Shown: one piece after another, positions 48,978 to 58,924 of the stretch | Numbering within the stretch: position 1 is the stretch's first letter | Layout: every line of letters begins with the position of its first letter | The notes under the pieces: generated by a model | Databases searched by the model: none | What the model saw: the letters and a program-made list of their open reading frames with translations, nothing else | What the model was told of the DNA's origin: nothing | Assembly (NCBI RefSeq): GCF_003610895.1 | Contig: NZ_MCAS01000005.1 | Span: 124,001-188,000 of the forward strand | Direction of reading: 5' to 3' | Source of the DNA: Paraburkholderia fungorum | GTDB taxonomy: Bacteria; Pseudomonadota; Gammaproteobacteria; Burkholderiales; Burkholderiaceae | Length of the DNA stretch: 64,000 bases | Made by a program: the position numbers and the translations under genes

Positions 48978-50009
48978 CTATGGCGCCGGGCGCAGAAAAT
49001 CCTCGACGCTCGGATAGCGCAGGCGCACGTGCAGTTCCGCTTTGAGGCGCCGGTTCATCAGGCGCCTCGATTCGCGCATGAAGGACAGCAAGGTCGGTTC
49101 GATCTGCTGCTCCGCCTGCGCGCGCGTGATACGCGGCGCGCGCTCGAGGCCGAACGCATCGGCCACCACGTCGAAGTATTCCCCCATTTTCAGCGACGTA
49201 TCGTCGGACGCGTGGATCACGCGCCCCGGCCGCCCGTGCGTGGCGAGGCGCACGAGGATCGCGGCCAGGTCGTCGGCATGGATATGGTTGGTGTAGACGT
49301 CGTCAGCGTCGATCAAAGCGGGGGTGCGCTTTTCCAGCCGTGCGAGCGGCAGGCGGTTGCTCGCGTAGATGCCAGGAATTCGCGCGATGCTGGCCGCCAC
49401 CACGCCTCGCGCGGTGGCGCGCCGCAATTGGCGCTCGGCCGACACACGGCGTTTGGCACGCGCATTAGCTGCACGAGGCGCGCGCGTCTCGTCGATCCAT
49501 GCGCCGCCGCAGTCGCCGTAGACGCCTGTCGTGCTCGCGTACACCAATTTCACCGGCGCCTGCGCAGCGGCGGCCCAGCGTACCCTCTCGGGTACAATAT
49601 TGGCTGCTTCAGATTCAGCCCACGAGGCGCTCATGTTGCGCAACCCGCGGCGTAGCCGCCCCACCGGCGCCACCGCGCCGCGCGCGGCACGCAGTGCCCG
49701 ATCGCGGCGTGCGCTCAGCGTCGCGAGCAACGCACGGGTACGGCGGTCGTCGTCGCCGGTTTTTTGCGGCGGGGCGAGATGCAGCACCGTTTGCGCCAGA
49801 CCGGCAAGCCGTTTCAGGCTGCGGCGCTCGTCGAGATCGCCGACGAGCGGCGTGACCCCGGCGGCACGCAATTCGGCACCGCGTTCGGTGTGGCTGGTGA
49901 GCGCGAAAACATGCGCGCGTGGCCGCAGCAAGGGCACGCAACGCATACCAACGTCACCGCAGCCAACTATCAATACGCGCGGCCGGCGTAAATTTCGTGT
50001 CGCTTTCAT
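48978..50009 (-). CDS. NAD-dependent epimerase/dehydratase-like (SDR) protein
   Basis: Protein of 343 residues of the extended short-chain dehydrogenase group, YeeZ-like. Rossmann motif RVLIVGCGDVGMRC near residues 12-25, YASTTGVYGD with the catalytic Ser/Tyr region, and RIPGIYASNRLPLAR. Arg/Ala-rich low-complexity residues near 90-130 look like an insertion. ATG 50009 chosen at the start of family-like sequence. Leftward, divergent from the 2Fe-2S reductase gene. Confidence 0.85.
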   Translation of the reverse strand: MKATRNLRRPRVLIVGCGDVGMRCVPLLRPRAHVFALTSHTERGAELRAAGVTPLVGDLDERRSLKRLAGLAQTVLHLAPPQKTGDDDRRTRALLATLSARRDRALRAARGAVAPVGRLRRGLRNMSASWAESEAANIVPERVRWAAAAQAPVKLVYASTTGVYGDCGGAWIDETRAPRAANARAKRRVSAERQLRRATARGVVAASIARIPGIYASNRLPLARLEKRTPALIDADDVYTNHIHADDLAAILVRLATHGRPGRVIHASDDTSLKMGEYFDVVADAFGLERAPRITRAQAEQQIEPTLLSFMRESRRLMNRRLKAELHVRLRYPSVEDFLRPAP

Positions 50010-50109
50010 GGTGGACGCATTGTAGCCGTCAAGCGCGGCAGGTACCGCACAGTTGAACCAGCGGGTCCGATAACGATTACCGACTTTTTCGATTTCGAAC
50101 ACTCACTCT

Positions 50110-51141
50110 ATGGCATTTAACGTCACGCTCCGGCAAAGCGGCCGGCAGTTTCAGGTAGAACAGGACGAACCGGTCCTGATCGCCGCCTTGCGGCAAGGCA
50201 TCGGCCTGCCGTACGGCTGCAAGAACGGCGCCTGCGGCTCATGCAAAGGCACCGTGATCAGCGGTCAGGTCGAACAGCGACAGCATTCGTCGTCGGCTTT
50301 GTCGAACGACGAGAAAACCCGCGGCATGGCACTCCTCTGCTGCGCGACGGCATGCTCCGATCTCGAAGTGGATATCCGCGAAGTGGCCGGCGTGGGCGAC
50401 GTGCAGGTCAAGAAACTGCCGTGCCGTGTGAACGCAATCGAGCGCAAGGCCGACGACGTCGTCGTGCTGAAGCTGCAACTGCCCGCCAACGAACGTCTTC
50501 AATATCTGGCCGGCCAGTACCTCGAGTTCATTCTGAAGGACGGCAAGCGCCGCAGCTATTCGATGGCAAGCGCGCCGCACACGGAAGGCCCGATCGAATT
50601 GCACATCCGTCACATGCCCGGTGGCGCGTTCACGGATCACGTCTTCAATGCGATGAAGGAGCGCGACATCCTGCGCTTCGAAGCGCCGCTCGGCACCTTC
50701 TTCCTGCGCGAAGATTCGGACAAGCCGATCGTGCTGCTGGCCTCGGGCACGGGCTTCGCGCCGCTGAAGGCGATTGTCGAACACGCGGTGTTCAAGAATC
50801 TGAACCGCCCCATGACGCTCTACTGGGGCGCGCGCCGCAAGAAAGACCTGTACCTGCTCGATCTGGCCGAGCAGTGGGCTCGCGAGATTCCGAACTTCAA
50901 GTTCGTGCCGGTGCTGTCGGAACCGGACGCAAGCGATGCGTGGACGGGCCGTGTCGGCTTCGTGCATCGCGCGGTGATCGAGGATCTGCCGGACCTGTCG
51001 CCGTATCAGGTGTACGCGTGCGGCGCACCGGTGATGGTCGAGTCGGCTCAGCGCGATTTCACCCAGCACCACGGTCTGCCGGAAGACGAGTTCTACGCGG
51101 ACTCCTTCACCAGCGCAGCGGATCTGGCGAACGCGGTTTGA
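50110..51141 (+). CDS. CDP-6-deoxy-delta-3,4-glucoseen reductase-like 2Fe-2S flavoprotein reductase
   Basis: Protein of 343 residues: N-terminal plant-type 2Fe-2S ferredoxin domain with C37, C42, C45 and C77 (CKNGACGSC), then FAD-binding (RRSYSMASAP) and NAD-binding (GTGFAPLKAIVEH) domains. Often annotated as CDP-6-deoxy-delta-3,4-glucoseen reductase (AscD). No other dideoxysugar gene is near, so it may serve as a general electron donor to an oxygenase or other iron-sulfur partner. Confidence 0.9.
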   Translation: MAFNVTLRQSGRQFQVEQDEPVLIAALRQGIGLPYGCKNGACGSCKGTVISGQVEQRQHSSSALSNDEKTRGMALLCCATACSDLEVDIREVAGVGDVQVKKLPCRVNAIERKADDVVVLKLQLPANERLQYLAGQYLEFILKDGKRRSYSMASAPHTEGPIELHIRHMPGGAFTDHVFNAMKERDILRFEAPLGTFFLREDSDKPIVLLASGTGFAPLKAIVEHAVFKNLNRPMTLYWGARRKKDLYLLDLAEQWAREIPNFKFVPVLSEPDASDAWTGRVGFVHRAVIEDLPDLSPYQVYACGAPVMVESAQRDFTQHHGLPEDEFYADSFTSAADLANAV

Positions 51142-51251
51142 CGCGGTGAATGGGTTGACTGCACGCCTTTCAACCCATTCATCAAAACGAAACAGGCACG
51201 CTGGCAGACTCGCATAAATCCGCGTTGACGCGAATTTGTGCAAATTCATGG

Positions 51252-51281
51252 TTTACACCAGCGCTTTTCTTGTCGTATTCT
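51252..51281 (+). promoter_or_regulatory. candidate sigma70 promoter of the arginine-leader/argD unit
   Basis: TTTACA (51252-51257) and TATTCT (51276-51281), 18 bases apart. Predicted transcription start is about 51287-51289, at or next to the ATG of the leader peptide, so the leader would be nearly leaderless. Confidence 0.55.
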
Positions 51282-51288
51282 TTCGCGC

Positions 51289-51339
51289 ATGAACCGCATC
51301 CAATCCGAACTTCGACGTCGCCGCTCGCCGCTCCCTTAG
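51289..51339 (+). CDS. putative arginine-rich leader peptide (16 residues)
   Basis: ATG to TAG frame giving MNRIQSELRRRRSPLP: five Arg of 16, four consecutive (codons CGA CGT CGC CGC at 51313-51324). No ribosome site precedes it, consistent with a leaderless start from the promoter at 51252-51281. It lies 62 bases before an intrinsic terminator and 177 bases before an arginine-pathway aminotransferase gene, the layout of an attenuation leader. Too short for family assignment; inference rests on position and composition. Confidence 0.6.
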   Translation: MNRIQSELRRRRSPLP

Positions 51340-51343
51340 GGGT

Positions 51344-51430
51344 GCCGCTGGCTTCGTCACGGATTCGCGCCGCACAAAGGCGCAAGCAGTTCGAATCATG
51401 AAAGCCACGGCATGCCGTGGCTTTTTTGTT
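51344..51430 (+). promoter_or_regulatory. candidate antiterminator/terminator pair (transcription attenuator) before argD
   Basis: Two mutually exclusive structures can be drawn. Terminator: palindrome AAAGCCACGGCATGCCGTGG plus CTTT (51401-51424) followed by a T-run. Antiterminator: 51344-51354 (GCCGCTGGCTT) pairs with 51402-51411 (AAGCCACGGC) over 10 bp with one bulged C. This pairing encloses a hairpin formed by GATTCG (51362-51367) and CGAATC (51392-51397). A ribosome at the leader stop would cover the first arm; one stalled at the Arg codons would not. Confidence 0.6.
51401..51427 (+). terminator. intrinsic terminator in the argD leader
   Basis: Perfect 24-base palindrome centred on CATG, then six T. 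It sits 62 bases after the leader peptide stop and 89 bases before the argD-family start codon. Confidence 0.9.
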
Positions 51431-51515
51431 TGCTTTTTTTGTTTTCACTGGCCGCTGCTTCATTTGAGGCCGACCGCTCACTCACCCTTCACCCCGCTGT
51501 CTGGAGCTTGCCGTC

Positions 51516-52700
51516 ATGAATTTCAATGAGTACCCGATCGAGTCGCTGATGTACATCACGAACCGGCCCGAAATCGTTTTCACGCACGGCAAGGGCTCGT
51601 GGCTCTACGACAATAACGGCAAGCGATATCTGGATTTCATCCAGGGCTGGGCGGTCAACAGCCTCGGCCATTGCAACGACGGCATGATCGAAGCGCTGAA
51701 CACGCAATCGAAGCTGCTGCTCAATCCGTCGCCAGCCTTCTACAACGAACCGATGGCGAAACTCGCGGGCCTGCTCACGCAGCACAGCTGTTTCGACAAG
51801 GTGTTCTTCGCGAACAGCGGCGCCGAAGCCAACGAAGGCGCGATCAAGCTCGCGCGCAAGTGGGGCAAGAAGTTCAAGGACGGCGCGTTCGAAATCATCA
51901 CGTTCGATCACAGCTTCCACGGCCGCACGCTCGCCACCATGTCCGCGAGCGGCAAGCCGGGCTGGGACACGATCTACGCTCCGCAGGTGCCGGGCTTCCC
52001 GAAGGCGGATCTGAACGACATCGCGTCGGTTGAAAAGCTGATCAACTCGAAGACCGTTGCGGTGATGCTCGAGCCGATTCAGGGTGAAGGCGGCGTGATT
52101 CCCGCGACCCGCGAGTTCATGCAGCAACTGCGCGCGCTGACCAAAGAACACAACCTGCTGCTGATCGTCGACGAAGTCCAAAGCGGTTGTGGCCGTGCCG
52201 GCACGCTGTTCGCCTACGAACTGTCGGGCATCGAACCCGACATCATGACGCTGGGCAAGGGCATCGGCGGTGGCGTGCCGCTCGCGGCGCTGCTTGCGAA
52301 GGCTGAAATCGCCGTGTTCGAGGCAGGCGACCAGGGCGGTACGTACAACGGCAATCCGCTGATGACCGCGGTCGGCTACTCGGTGATCTCGCAACTGGTC
52401 GCGCCGGGCTTCCTCGAAGACGTGCGTGCGCGCGGTGAATATCTGCGCGCCAAGCTGCTCGAACTGTCGGCAGAGCGCGGCTTCGAAGGAGAGCGCGGTG
52501 AAGGCTTGCTGCGCGCCCTGCTGCTCGGCAAGGACATCGGCAATCAGATCGTCGAAAAGGCGCGCCTGATGCAACCCGACGGCCTGCTGCTCAACGCGGC
52601 GCGTCCGAACCTGCTGCGCTTCATGCCGGCGCTGAACGTCACGAACGAAGAAATCGACCAGATGATGGCGATGCTGCGTTCGATTCTCGACACGCTGTAA
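51516..52700 (+). CDS. argD: acetylornithine aminotransferase family protein (ArgD)
   Basis: Class III PLP aminotransferase of 394 residues that makes N-acetylornithine from N-acetylglutamate semialdehyde in arginine synthesis. [15 protein letters not shown] (PLP phosphate), [21 protein letters not shown] (PLP-binding Asp219) and Schiff-base Lys248 in [11 protein letters not shown] are visible. Length and motifs fit ArgD; ornithine or 4-aminobutyrate aminotransferase activity cannot be excluded. Its transcript starts with an Arg-codon leader and attenuator-like region, which favours an arginine role. The GNAT gene follows by 18 bases. Confidence 0.9.
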   Translation: MNFNEYPIESLMYITNRPEIVFTHGKGSWLYDNNGKRYLDFIQGWAVNSLGHCNDGMIEALNTQSKLLLNPSPAFYNEPMAKLAGLLTQHSCFDKVFFANSGAEANEGAIKLARKWGKKFKDGAFEIITFDHSFHGRTLATMSASGKPGWDTIYAPQVPGFPKADLNDIASVEKLINSKTVAVMLEPIQGEGGVIPATREFMQQLRALTKEHNLLLIVDEVQSGCGRAGTLFAYELSGIEPDIMTLGKGIGGGVPLAALLAKAEIAVFEAGDQGGTYNGNPLMTAVGYSVISQLVAPGFLEDVRARGEYLRAKLLELSAERGFEGERGEGLLRALLLGKDIGNQIVEKARLMQPDGLLLNAARPNLLRFMPALNVTNEEIDQMMAMLRSILDTL

Positions 52701-52718
52701 TCACCCAGGAAAGCGCGT

Positions 52719-53183
52719 ATGACGACCGGGACGATATCGATCCGCCGCTTCGAAGCGAGCGACACCGATGCCGTGATCGCGCTATGGCTGGAAGCGTTTC
52801 CGGAGTACCGGGACGTGACAAGGCCACAGCGCAATCCGCATCTGTCGATCGCCAACAAGCTGGCGACGCAACCGGAACTGTTCTTTGTCGCGGTGTTCGG
52901 CGAGCGCGTCGTCGGCACCGTGATGGGTGGCTACGACGGACACCGAGGCTGGCTGTATTCGCTCGCGGTGGACGAATCGCTGCGCCGGCACGGCATCGGC
53001 ACGCGGCTGGTCGCGCATGTCGAAACCGCGTTGACCGAACGTGGCTGCCCGAAGCTGAACCTGCAGGTGCTGTCCGCGAAGGCCGAGGTGCGCGCGTTTT
53101 ACGAGGCACTCGGTTATCGCGCGGATCCCGTGATCAGTCTCGGCAAACGTCTTGGCGAACTGGCGGAAATGCCGGCAGCGTAG
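52719..53183 (+). CDS. GNAT family N-acetyltransferase (YpeA-like)
   Basis: Acetyl-CoA-dependent N-acetyltransferase of 154 residues, similar to E. coli YpeA: VVGTVMGGYDGHRGWLYSLAV, acetyl-CoA loop RRHGIGTRL, RGCPKLNLQV and FYEALGYRADPVISLGKRL. Substrate unknown. Starts 18 bases after the ArgD-family stop and ends at a terminator, so the two are likely one operon. Confidence 0.9.
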   Translation: MTTGTISIRRFEASDTDAVIALWLEAFPEYRDVTRPQRNPHLSIANKLATQPELFFVAVFGERVVGTVMGGYDGHRGWLYSLAVDESLRRHGIGTRLVAHVETALTERGCPKLNLQVLSAKAEVRAFYEALGYRADPVISLGKRLGELAEMPAA

Positions 53184-53208
53184 ACATAAAGCAAGCGTCT
53201 GAATAGAG

Positions 53209-53248
53209 AAAGGCCGCATGCGCGATTGAAGCGCATGCGGCCTTTTTT
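53209..53248. terminator. intrinsic terminator
   Basis: Perfect 15-bp stem AAAGGCCGCATGCGC / GCGCATGCGGCCTTT, loop of 7, T-run. Lies between the GNAT gene and the convergent livF gene, so it may act on both strands. Confidence 0.93.
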
Positions 53249-53310
53249 GTGACTTATAAGCGACCCTGGTACAGCTTATTTACCCAGCCTGCTTACTCGC
53301 CGCACCTACC

Positions 53311-54026
<716 letters not shown>

Positions 54027-54027
<1 letters not shown>

Positions 54028-54800
54028 TAGTGGACCCCCGCACCCAGATAAGCTTCGATCACCTTCGGATCCTTCTGCACGTCTGACGGCAGACCTTGCG
54101 CAATCACCTTGCCGTAGTCGAGCACCGTCATCTGGTTGCACAGACCCATTACGAGTTTCACGTCGTGCTCGATCAGCAGAATCGTCTTGCCGTCGCTGCG
54201 GATCTTGTCGAGCAGCTTGGTCAGCTCGACCTTTTCCGTGGCGTTCATGCCGGCCGCCGGTTCGTCCAGCGCGAGCAGCTTCGGATCCGTTGCCAGTGCG
54301 CGCGCGATTTCCAAACGGCGCTGGTGGCCATACGACAGGTTGCGCGACGTGTAGTCCGCGTACTGCGCAATGCCCACGTATTCCAGCAGTTCGATCGCAC
54401 GCTCCTTGATCTCGCGCTCTTCCTTGCGCTCGGCCGGCGTCTGGAACACCGCGCCCAGCAAGCCGTGCTTCGTGCGCACGTGTCGCCCGACCATCACGTT
54501 TTCCAGCGCGGTCATGCCGCCGAACAGACGGATGTTCTGGAACGTACGCGCAATCCCCGCCTTCGCCACTTGATAGACGGCGGTCGGCGTGTATTCCGTG
54601 CCGTCGAGCTTGAACTCGCCCGAATCCGGCGTGTACAGACCCGTGATCACGTTGAAGAAAGTCGTCTTGCCGGCGCCGTTCGGACCGATCAGGCCGTAAA
54701 TCTGGCCTGACTTGATCTGCAGACCGACGTCGGACAGTGCCTGCAGGCCGCCGAAGCGCTTGTTCACGCCCTTGACGGACAGTCGAATGTTATCGCTCAT
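54027..54800 (-). CDS. livG: branched-chain amino acid ABC transporter ATP-binding protein LivG
   Basis: ATPase of 257 residues with Walker A GPNGAGKT, long insert region containing TFQNIRLFGGMTALENVMVG, LSYGHQRRLEIARAL signature and Walker B LLALDEPAAGMN, all typical of LivG. Lies 18 bases after livM. Confidence 0.95.
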
Positions 54801-54818
54801 AGTTATTCACCTTGTCCG

Positions 54819-55988
54819 TTACGCCCGCACCGGCTTCTTGCCGCTGCGCTTCGCCAGTTTCGCAATCTTGTCTTCGTGCTTCGGCGACGGCCACAGGCCT
54901 TCCGAGCGGTACAGCATGATCACGACCATCGCGAGGCCGTACAGCAACTGACGGATCACTTCGGTATCGACGATTTCATGGCCGAAGATCGCGTTCTGCA
55001 GCGGGCCCATCGTCGAGCGCAGGAATTCCGGGAACACGGCGAGCAGCACCGCACCGAGAATCACGCCCGGAATGTGGCCCATACCGCCCAGCACCACGCA
55101 CGCCAGCACCACGACCGATTCCCAGAACGTGAACGATTCCGGCGACACGAAGCCCTGGAACGAACCGAACATCGCGCCCGACAGGCCGCCGAACGACGCG
55201 CCCATGGCGAATGCCAGCAGCTTCACGTTACGGGTGTTGATGCCCATTGCCTTGGCGGCGATTTCGTCTTCACGAATCGCGGCCCATGCACGGCCGATCC
55301 GCGAGTGCTGCAAACGCGTACAGGTCCAGATCACGAACAGCGCGCACAACACGAACAGGTAGTAGTACGAGTACACCGAGGGGAACTGGAAGCCGAACAG
55401 CGAGTGGCTCTGCGCGAGACTGAAGCCGCCCACCGACACCGGGTCGATCCCCGTGATCCCCTTCGGCCCGTTGGTGATGTTCACCGGACGGTCGAGGTTG
55501 TTCATGAAGATCCGCACGATTTCCCCGAAACCCAGGGTCACGATAGCGAGGTAGTCGCCACGCAGACGCAAGGTCGGTGCGCCGAGCAGCACGCCGAAGG
55601 TGGCGGCGAGCGCCATCGCGATCGGCACGATGATCCAGATCGGCGTATGCAGGCCGTTCGGGAACAGATGCGCGATCCACTCGAACTGCGTGGTCAGGTG
55701 CGGCGAGCTCAGCAGCGCGGCAACATAAGCGCCGATTGCGTAGAACGCGATGTAGCCCAGGTCGAGCAGGCCGGCGAAACCGACCACGACATTCAGGCCC
55801 AGCGCGAGCATCACATACAGCATCGCGAAGTCGAGCACGCGGACCCAGTAGTTGCCGCCGGCCGCGCCGATGATCATCGGCGCCGCGATCACGAAGATCG
55901 CGGTGATGATGCCGACGGTCAGCGTCCTGGTCATGTTCTTTTCGGGGATGAGCGTCGTGGACGGCTCGATCGGTTGAATTGAGGTCAT
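54819..55988 (-). CDS. livM: branched-chain amino acid ABC transporter permease LivM
   Basis: Inner-membrane permease of 389 residues with about ten hydrophobic segments. LALGLNVVVGFAGLLDLGYIAFYAIGAY and RLRGDYLAIVTLGFGEIVRIFMNNLD are LivM signatures; AWAAIREDEIAAKAMGIN is the ATPase-contact loop. A start at the internal MTRTL is possible. 13 bases after livH. Confidence 0.95.
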   Translation of the reverse strand: MTSIQPIEPSTTLIPEKNMTRTLTVGIITAIFVIAAPMIIGAAGGNYWVRVLDFAMLYVMLALGLNVVVGFAGLLDLGYIAFYAIGAYVAALLSSPHLTTQFEWIAHLFPNGLHTPIWIIVPIAMALAATFGVLLGAPTLRLRGDYLAIVTLGFGEIVRIFMNNLDRPVNITNGPKGITGIDPVSVGGFSLAQSHSLFGFQFPSVYSYYYLFVLCALFVIWTCTRLQHSRIGRAWAAIREDEIAAKAMGINTRNVKLLAFAMGASFGGLSGAMFGSFQGFVSPESFTFWESVVVLACVVLGGMGHIPGVILGAVLLAVFPEFLRSTMGPLQNAIFGHEIVDTEVIRQLLYGLAMVVIMLYRSEGLWPSPKHEDKIAKLAKRSGKKPVRA

Positions 55989-56001
55989 GTCTGTTTACTC
56001 C

Positions 56002-56952
56002 TTATGCTCGATCCGCAACACGTTCGCCCAGCAGGCCCGACGGACGGAACACCAGCACGATGATCAGCACGATGAATGCGAACACGTCCTGATAGTTACT
56101 GCCGAACACACCGCCTGTGAGATTGCCGATATACCCCGCCCCCAACTGCTCGATCAGGCCGAGCAGCACGCCGCCCACCATCGCCCCGCCGAGATTGCCG
56201 ATCCCGCCAAGCACCGCCGCGGTAAAGGCCTTCAGCCCTGGGATGAAGCCCATATAGAAGTGTGCGTTACCGTATTCGGACGCGATCATCACACCGGCGA
56301 GAGCGGCCAGCGCCGAGCCGATCATGAAGGTCGCCGAAATCACGAAGTTCGGGTTCACGCCCATCAGGCTGGCAACGCCCGGGTTCTCGGCGATGGCACG
56401 CATCGCGCGGCCGAGCTTGGTCTTGTGAACCAGCAGCAGCAGGCCGCCCATCACGAGGAACGCCACCACGATGATCACGATTTCGGTCATCGATATCACG
56501 GCGCCCGGCGTCGTGTCGGTGGCCTTGATCACGTTGATCGGGTCAGTGGGCAACAGCTGCGGGAACGGCAGCGGGTTGCGCGACCAGATCATCATCGCGA
56601 GGGTCTGCAGCAGGATCGACACGCCGATCGCGGTGATCAGCGGGGCGAGACGCGGCGCTTTACGCAACGGCCGGTAGGCCACGCGCTCGATCGTGTAGCC
56701 GACCAGCGAGCAAACCACTGCCGCGATGATCAGCGCGATAACGAGCGTCGGCACATTGCCGAGGCCGGGAAAGTGGTTCTGAAGCACGCCTATGGCTGAG
56801 AGCGCAACCATCGCGCCCACCATCAACACATCGCCATGCGCGAAGTTGATGATGCCCAAGATGCCGTAAACCATCGTATAGCCCAGTGCGATGATGGCGT
56901 AAACGCTGCCAAGCACCAGCCCGTTGAGGACCTGCTGGATGAAGATATCCAT
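56002..56952 (-). CDS. livH: branched-chain amino acid ABC transporter permease LivH
   Basis: Permease of 316 residues. Starts IFIQQVLNGLVLGSVYAIIALGYTMVYGILGIINFAHGD, the strongest LivH marker, and contains ERVAYRPLRKAPRLAPLITAIGVS. First gene of livHMGF; separated from the binding-protein gene by a terminator, so it has its own or read-through expression. Confidence 0.95.
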   Translation of the reverse strand: MDIFIQQVLNGLVLGSVYAIIALGYTMVYGILGIINFAHGDVLMVGAMVALSAIGVLQNHFPGLGNVPTLVIALIIAAVVCSLVGYTIERVAYRPLRKAPRLAPLITAIGVSILLQTLAMMIWSRNPLPFPQLLPTDPINVIKATDTTPGAVISMTEIVIIVVAFLVMGGLLLLVHKTKLGRAMRAIAENPGVASLMGVNPNFVISATFMIGSALAALAGVMIASEYGNAHFYMGFIPGLKAFTAAVLGGIGNLGGAMVGGVLLGLIEQLGAGYIGNLTGGVFGSNYQDVFAFIVLIIVLVFRPSGLLGERVADRA

Positions 56953-57130
56953 TTAATGCTCCTTAGCCCGTGCGACTGGATTCGCGTTCTTCATCAGCCG
57001 GTGGGCGGTGATGCGGTACGCCAATCTCAACGGCACTGCGGGTACTGATGTAAAAGACCGGTAAGGGTTATCCGCCGCCCGGTTCGTCCTACGACTGTGA
57101 TGCAGCCGGGGACTCGCCAATGGCGGATGC

Positions 57131-57163
57131 AAAAACGGCACCGTTGGGTGGTTTCGGTGCCGT
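57131..57163 (-). terminator. intrinsic terminator after the LIV binding-protein gene
   Basis: Stem ACGGCACCG / CGGTGCCGT with 11-base loop, T-run on the leftward strand (57131-57135). Partial attenuation between the binding-protein gene and livH would explain higher binding-protein levels. Confidence 0.85.
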
Positions 57164-57182
57164 CAGGCTGTACGTCCCGTCA

Positions 57183-58382
57183 TCACATCTTCACGACGTC
57201 GAGGACCGCTTTCTTGCCGTCCTTGAAGTCGTAAAGCGTAATAGCGCCCTCTTTCAAATCACCCTTGTCGTCGAATGCGATGTGGCCGATTACCCCGTTG
57301 TAATCGGTGGACGGCATCGCAGCCAGCACCTTGGGCGCCTCGATCGAATTAGCGCGCTTCATTGCATCGACAATCACGTATACAGCGTCATACGTGAACG
57401 GTGCGTAAATCTGCACCGGCGTGTGGAAGCGGTCCACGTACTTCTTTTCGAAGTCCGCTCCCTTGTCCATTTTCGAAAGCGCGAGTCCCGCCTCCGAACA
57501 GACCAGGTTTTGCACGGCGGTTCCCGCCAGCTCACCCACCTTGTCGGTACACACACCGTCGCCGCCAAGGATTTTTGCCCTGATACCGAGCGCCGCCGCC
57601 TGTTTGGTAAACGGCCCGCCCGTCGCGTCCATTCCGGCGAACATAATCACGTCCGGCTGAACACTCCTGATCTTTTTAAGGACGGCCTGAAACTCCGTAG
57701 CCCTGTCATTCGTGGCTTCACGCGCGACGATCTTCGCCCCGCTCGCCTGTACCGTCTTCGCGAACTCGTCGGCCAGCCCCTTACCGTATACCGTCGAGTC
57801 GTCGACGATCGCGATACGTTTCGCGCCGAGTACCTTCGTCGCGTAGTTGGCCAGTGCCGGCCCTTGCTGGGCATCCGTCGCGACGACCCGGTAAGTCGTC
57901 TTGAAACCTTGCTGCGTATATCCGGGGTTGGTCGACGAGGGCGAGATCTGCACGATCCCGGCATCGCTATAGATCTTCGAAGCCGGAATCGAGACGCCTG
58001 AATTCAGGTCCCCGACCACGGCGACGACGTGATCCTCGACGAGCTTCTCGGCGACCGCGGTTCCCGTTTTCGGGTCTGCCGCATCGTCTTGCGCGTCGAG
58101 TTCCAACTGGATCTTGTGGCCGTCGATAGTCAAACCCTGCGTGTTGATTTCCTCGACCGCCAAACGCGCGCCGTTTTCATTGTCTTTACCGAGATGTGCA
58201 ATCGCGCCTGTCAATGGGGCCGCATGACCGATCTTCACGACAATCGCTTCGCTCGCCGGAGCCGCTGCCACTGTGGCAGCCGATGCACCGGCTCCCGCCT
58301 CACCGTCCTGTTTCTTGCCGCATGCGGTCAACATCGCAACCGCGGTCACGATGGACACGGTGTAAGCAAATTTGACTCGCAT
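57183..58382 (-). CDS. branched-chain amino acid ABC transporter substrate-binding lipoprotein
   Basis: Periplasmic binding protein of 399 residues (Peripla_BP_6). Signal KFAYTVSIVTAVAMLTAC ends in a lipobox LTAC, so it may be lipid-anchored, followed by a low-complexity Ala/Gly linker. Mature domain: VKIGHAAPLTGAIAHLGKDNENGARLAVEEIN, VGDLNSGVSIPAS and SPSSTNPGYTQQG, all LivJ/LivK-like. GGAG 9 bases before ATG 58382. First gene of the leftward LIV locus. Confidence 0.94.
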   Translation of the reverse strand: MRVKFAYTVSIVTAVAMLTACGKKQDGEAGAGASAATVAAAPASEAIVVKIGHAAPLTGAIAHLGKDNENGARLAVEEINTQGLTIDGHKIQLELDAQDDAADPKTGTAVAEKLVEDHVVAVVGDLNSGVSIPASKIYSDAGIVQISPSSTNPGYTQQGFKTTYRVVATDAQQGPALANYATKVLGAKRIAIVDDSTVYGKGLADEFAKTVQASGAKIVAREATNDRATEFQAVLKKIRSVQPDVIMFAGMDATGGPFTKQAAALGIRAKILGGDGVCTDKVGELAGTAVQNLVCSEAGLALSKMDKGADFEKKYVDRFHTPVQIYAPFTYDAVYVIVDAMKRANSIEAPKVLAAMPSTDYNGVIGHIAFDDKGDLKEGAITLYDFKDGKKAVLDVVKM

Positions 58383-58871
58383 TAAGTAGGTCTCCCGCGC
58401 CTTGCAAAATCCGTTGTTCGGGACCCGGAGGCCTTGAGAACGCGCGCATTGTAACTCCAATTATGCGACGCGCAATATTGTTGAAACGGTGGGGTTTTCC
58501 TGCATTGCAACCTTATTTTGAGAGAGAAATTTCATTGCAGGCGCAACCGGGTTGCGACTATTTTTCGTGCACCAGTTGCACCACCGCTGCGCCCAATGGC
58601 ATCAAGTGTTGCAGCGAATTGGCCCGATCCCTGATTGCACCGTGGTTCGCGTTAAGTATTACGTTTCCATTGAGACCCATGCATGCGCACTATTTTAGTG
58701 CGTCAAAAATCGACACAACGCGTTTGGTACGGTTTAAACGGGGCCACATCGCTGGAAAGATGATTAAATGCCAAATCAGAATTCAAAAGAATTCGTGTGG
58801 AAACACACTCAAAAAGGTCTGGTTCAGTGATCTGGCACTTTATTTTCGGCAGCGCCACGAATCTGCGGACG
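58383..58871. other. 489-base intergenic region upstream of the LIV binding-protein gene
   Basis: Comparatively AT-rich. Contains the 17-base perfect palindrome CGCACTATTTTAGTGCG (58686-58702), CGCAACCGGGTTGCG near 58543, and a short repeat AGAATTCAAAAGAATTC near 58780. No coding frame with a ribosome site is seen; the rightward open frame at 58463-58921 is judged spurious. Confidence 0.6.
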
Positions 58872-58898
58872 AAAAAAAAGCGCGCCCTTGGGCGCGCC
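58872..58898 (-). terminator. intrinsic terminator of ispH
   Basis: Stem GGGCGCGC / GCGCGCCC (leftward reading), 2-base minimal loop region, then eight T, 27 bases after the ispH stop. Confidence 0.9.
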
Positions 58899-58924
58899 TT
58901 TCTTTCAGAAACGTCGGCTAATCG

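Noticed and set aside
58463..58921. Rightward open frame of 152 codons upstream of ispH's terminator
   Set aside because: Runs across the ispH terminator and lacks a ribosome site or protein-like composition.
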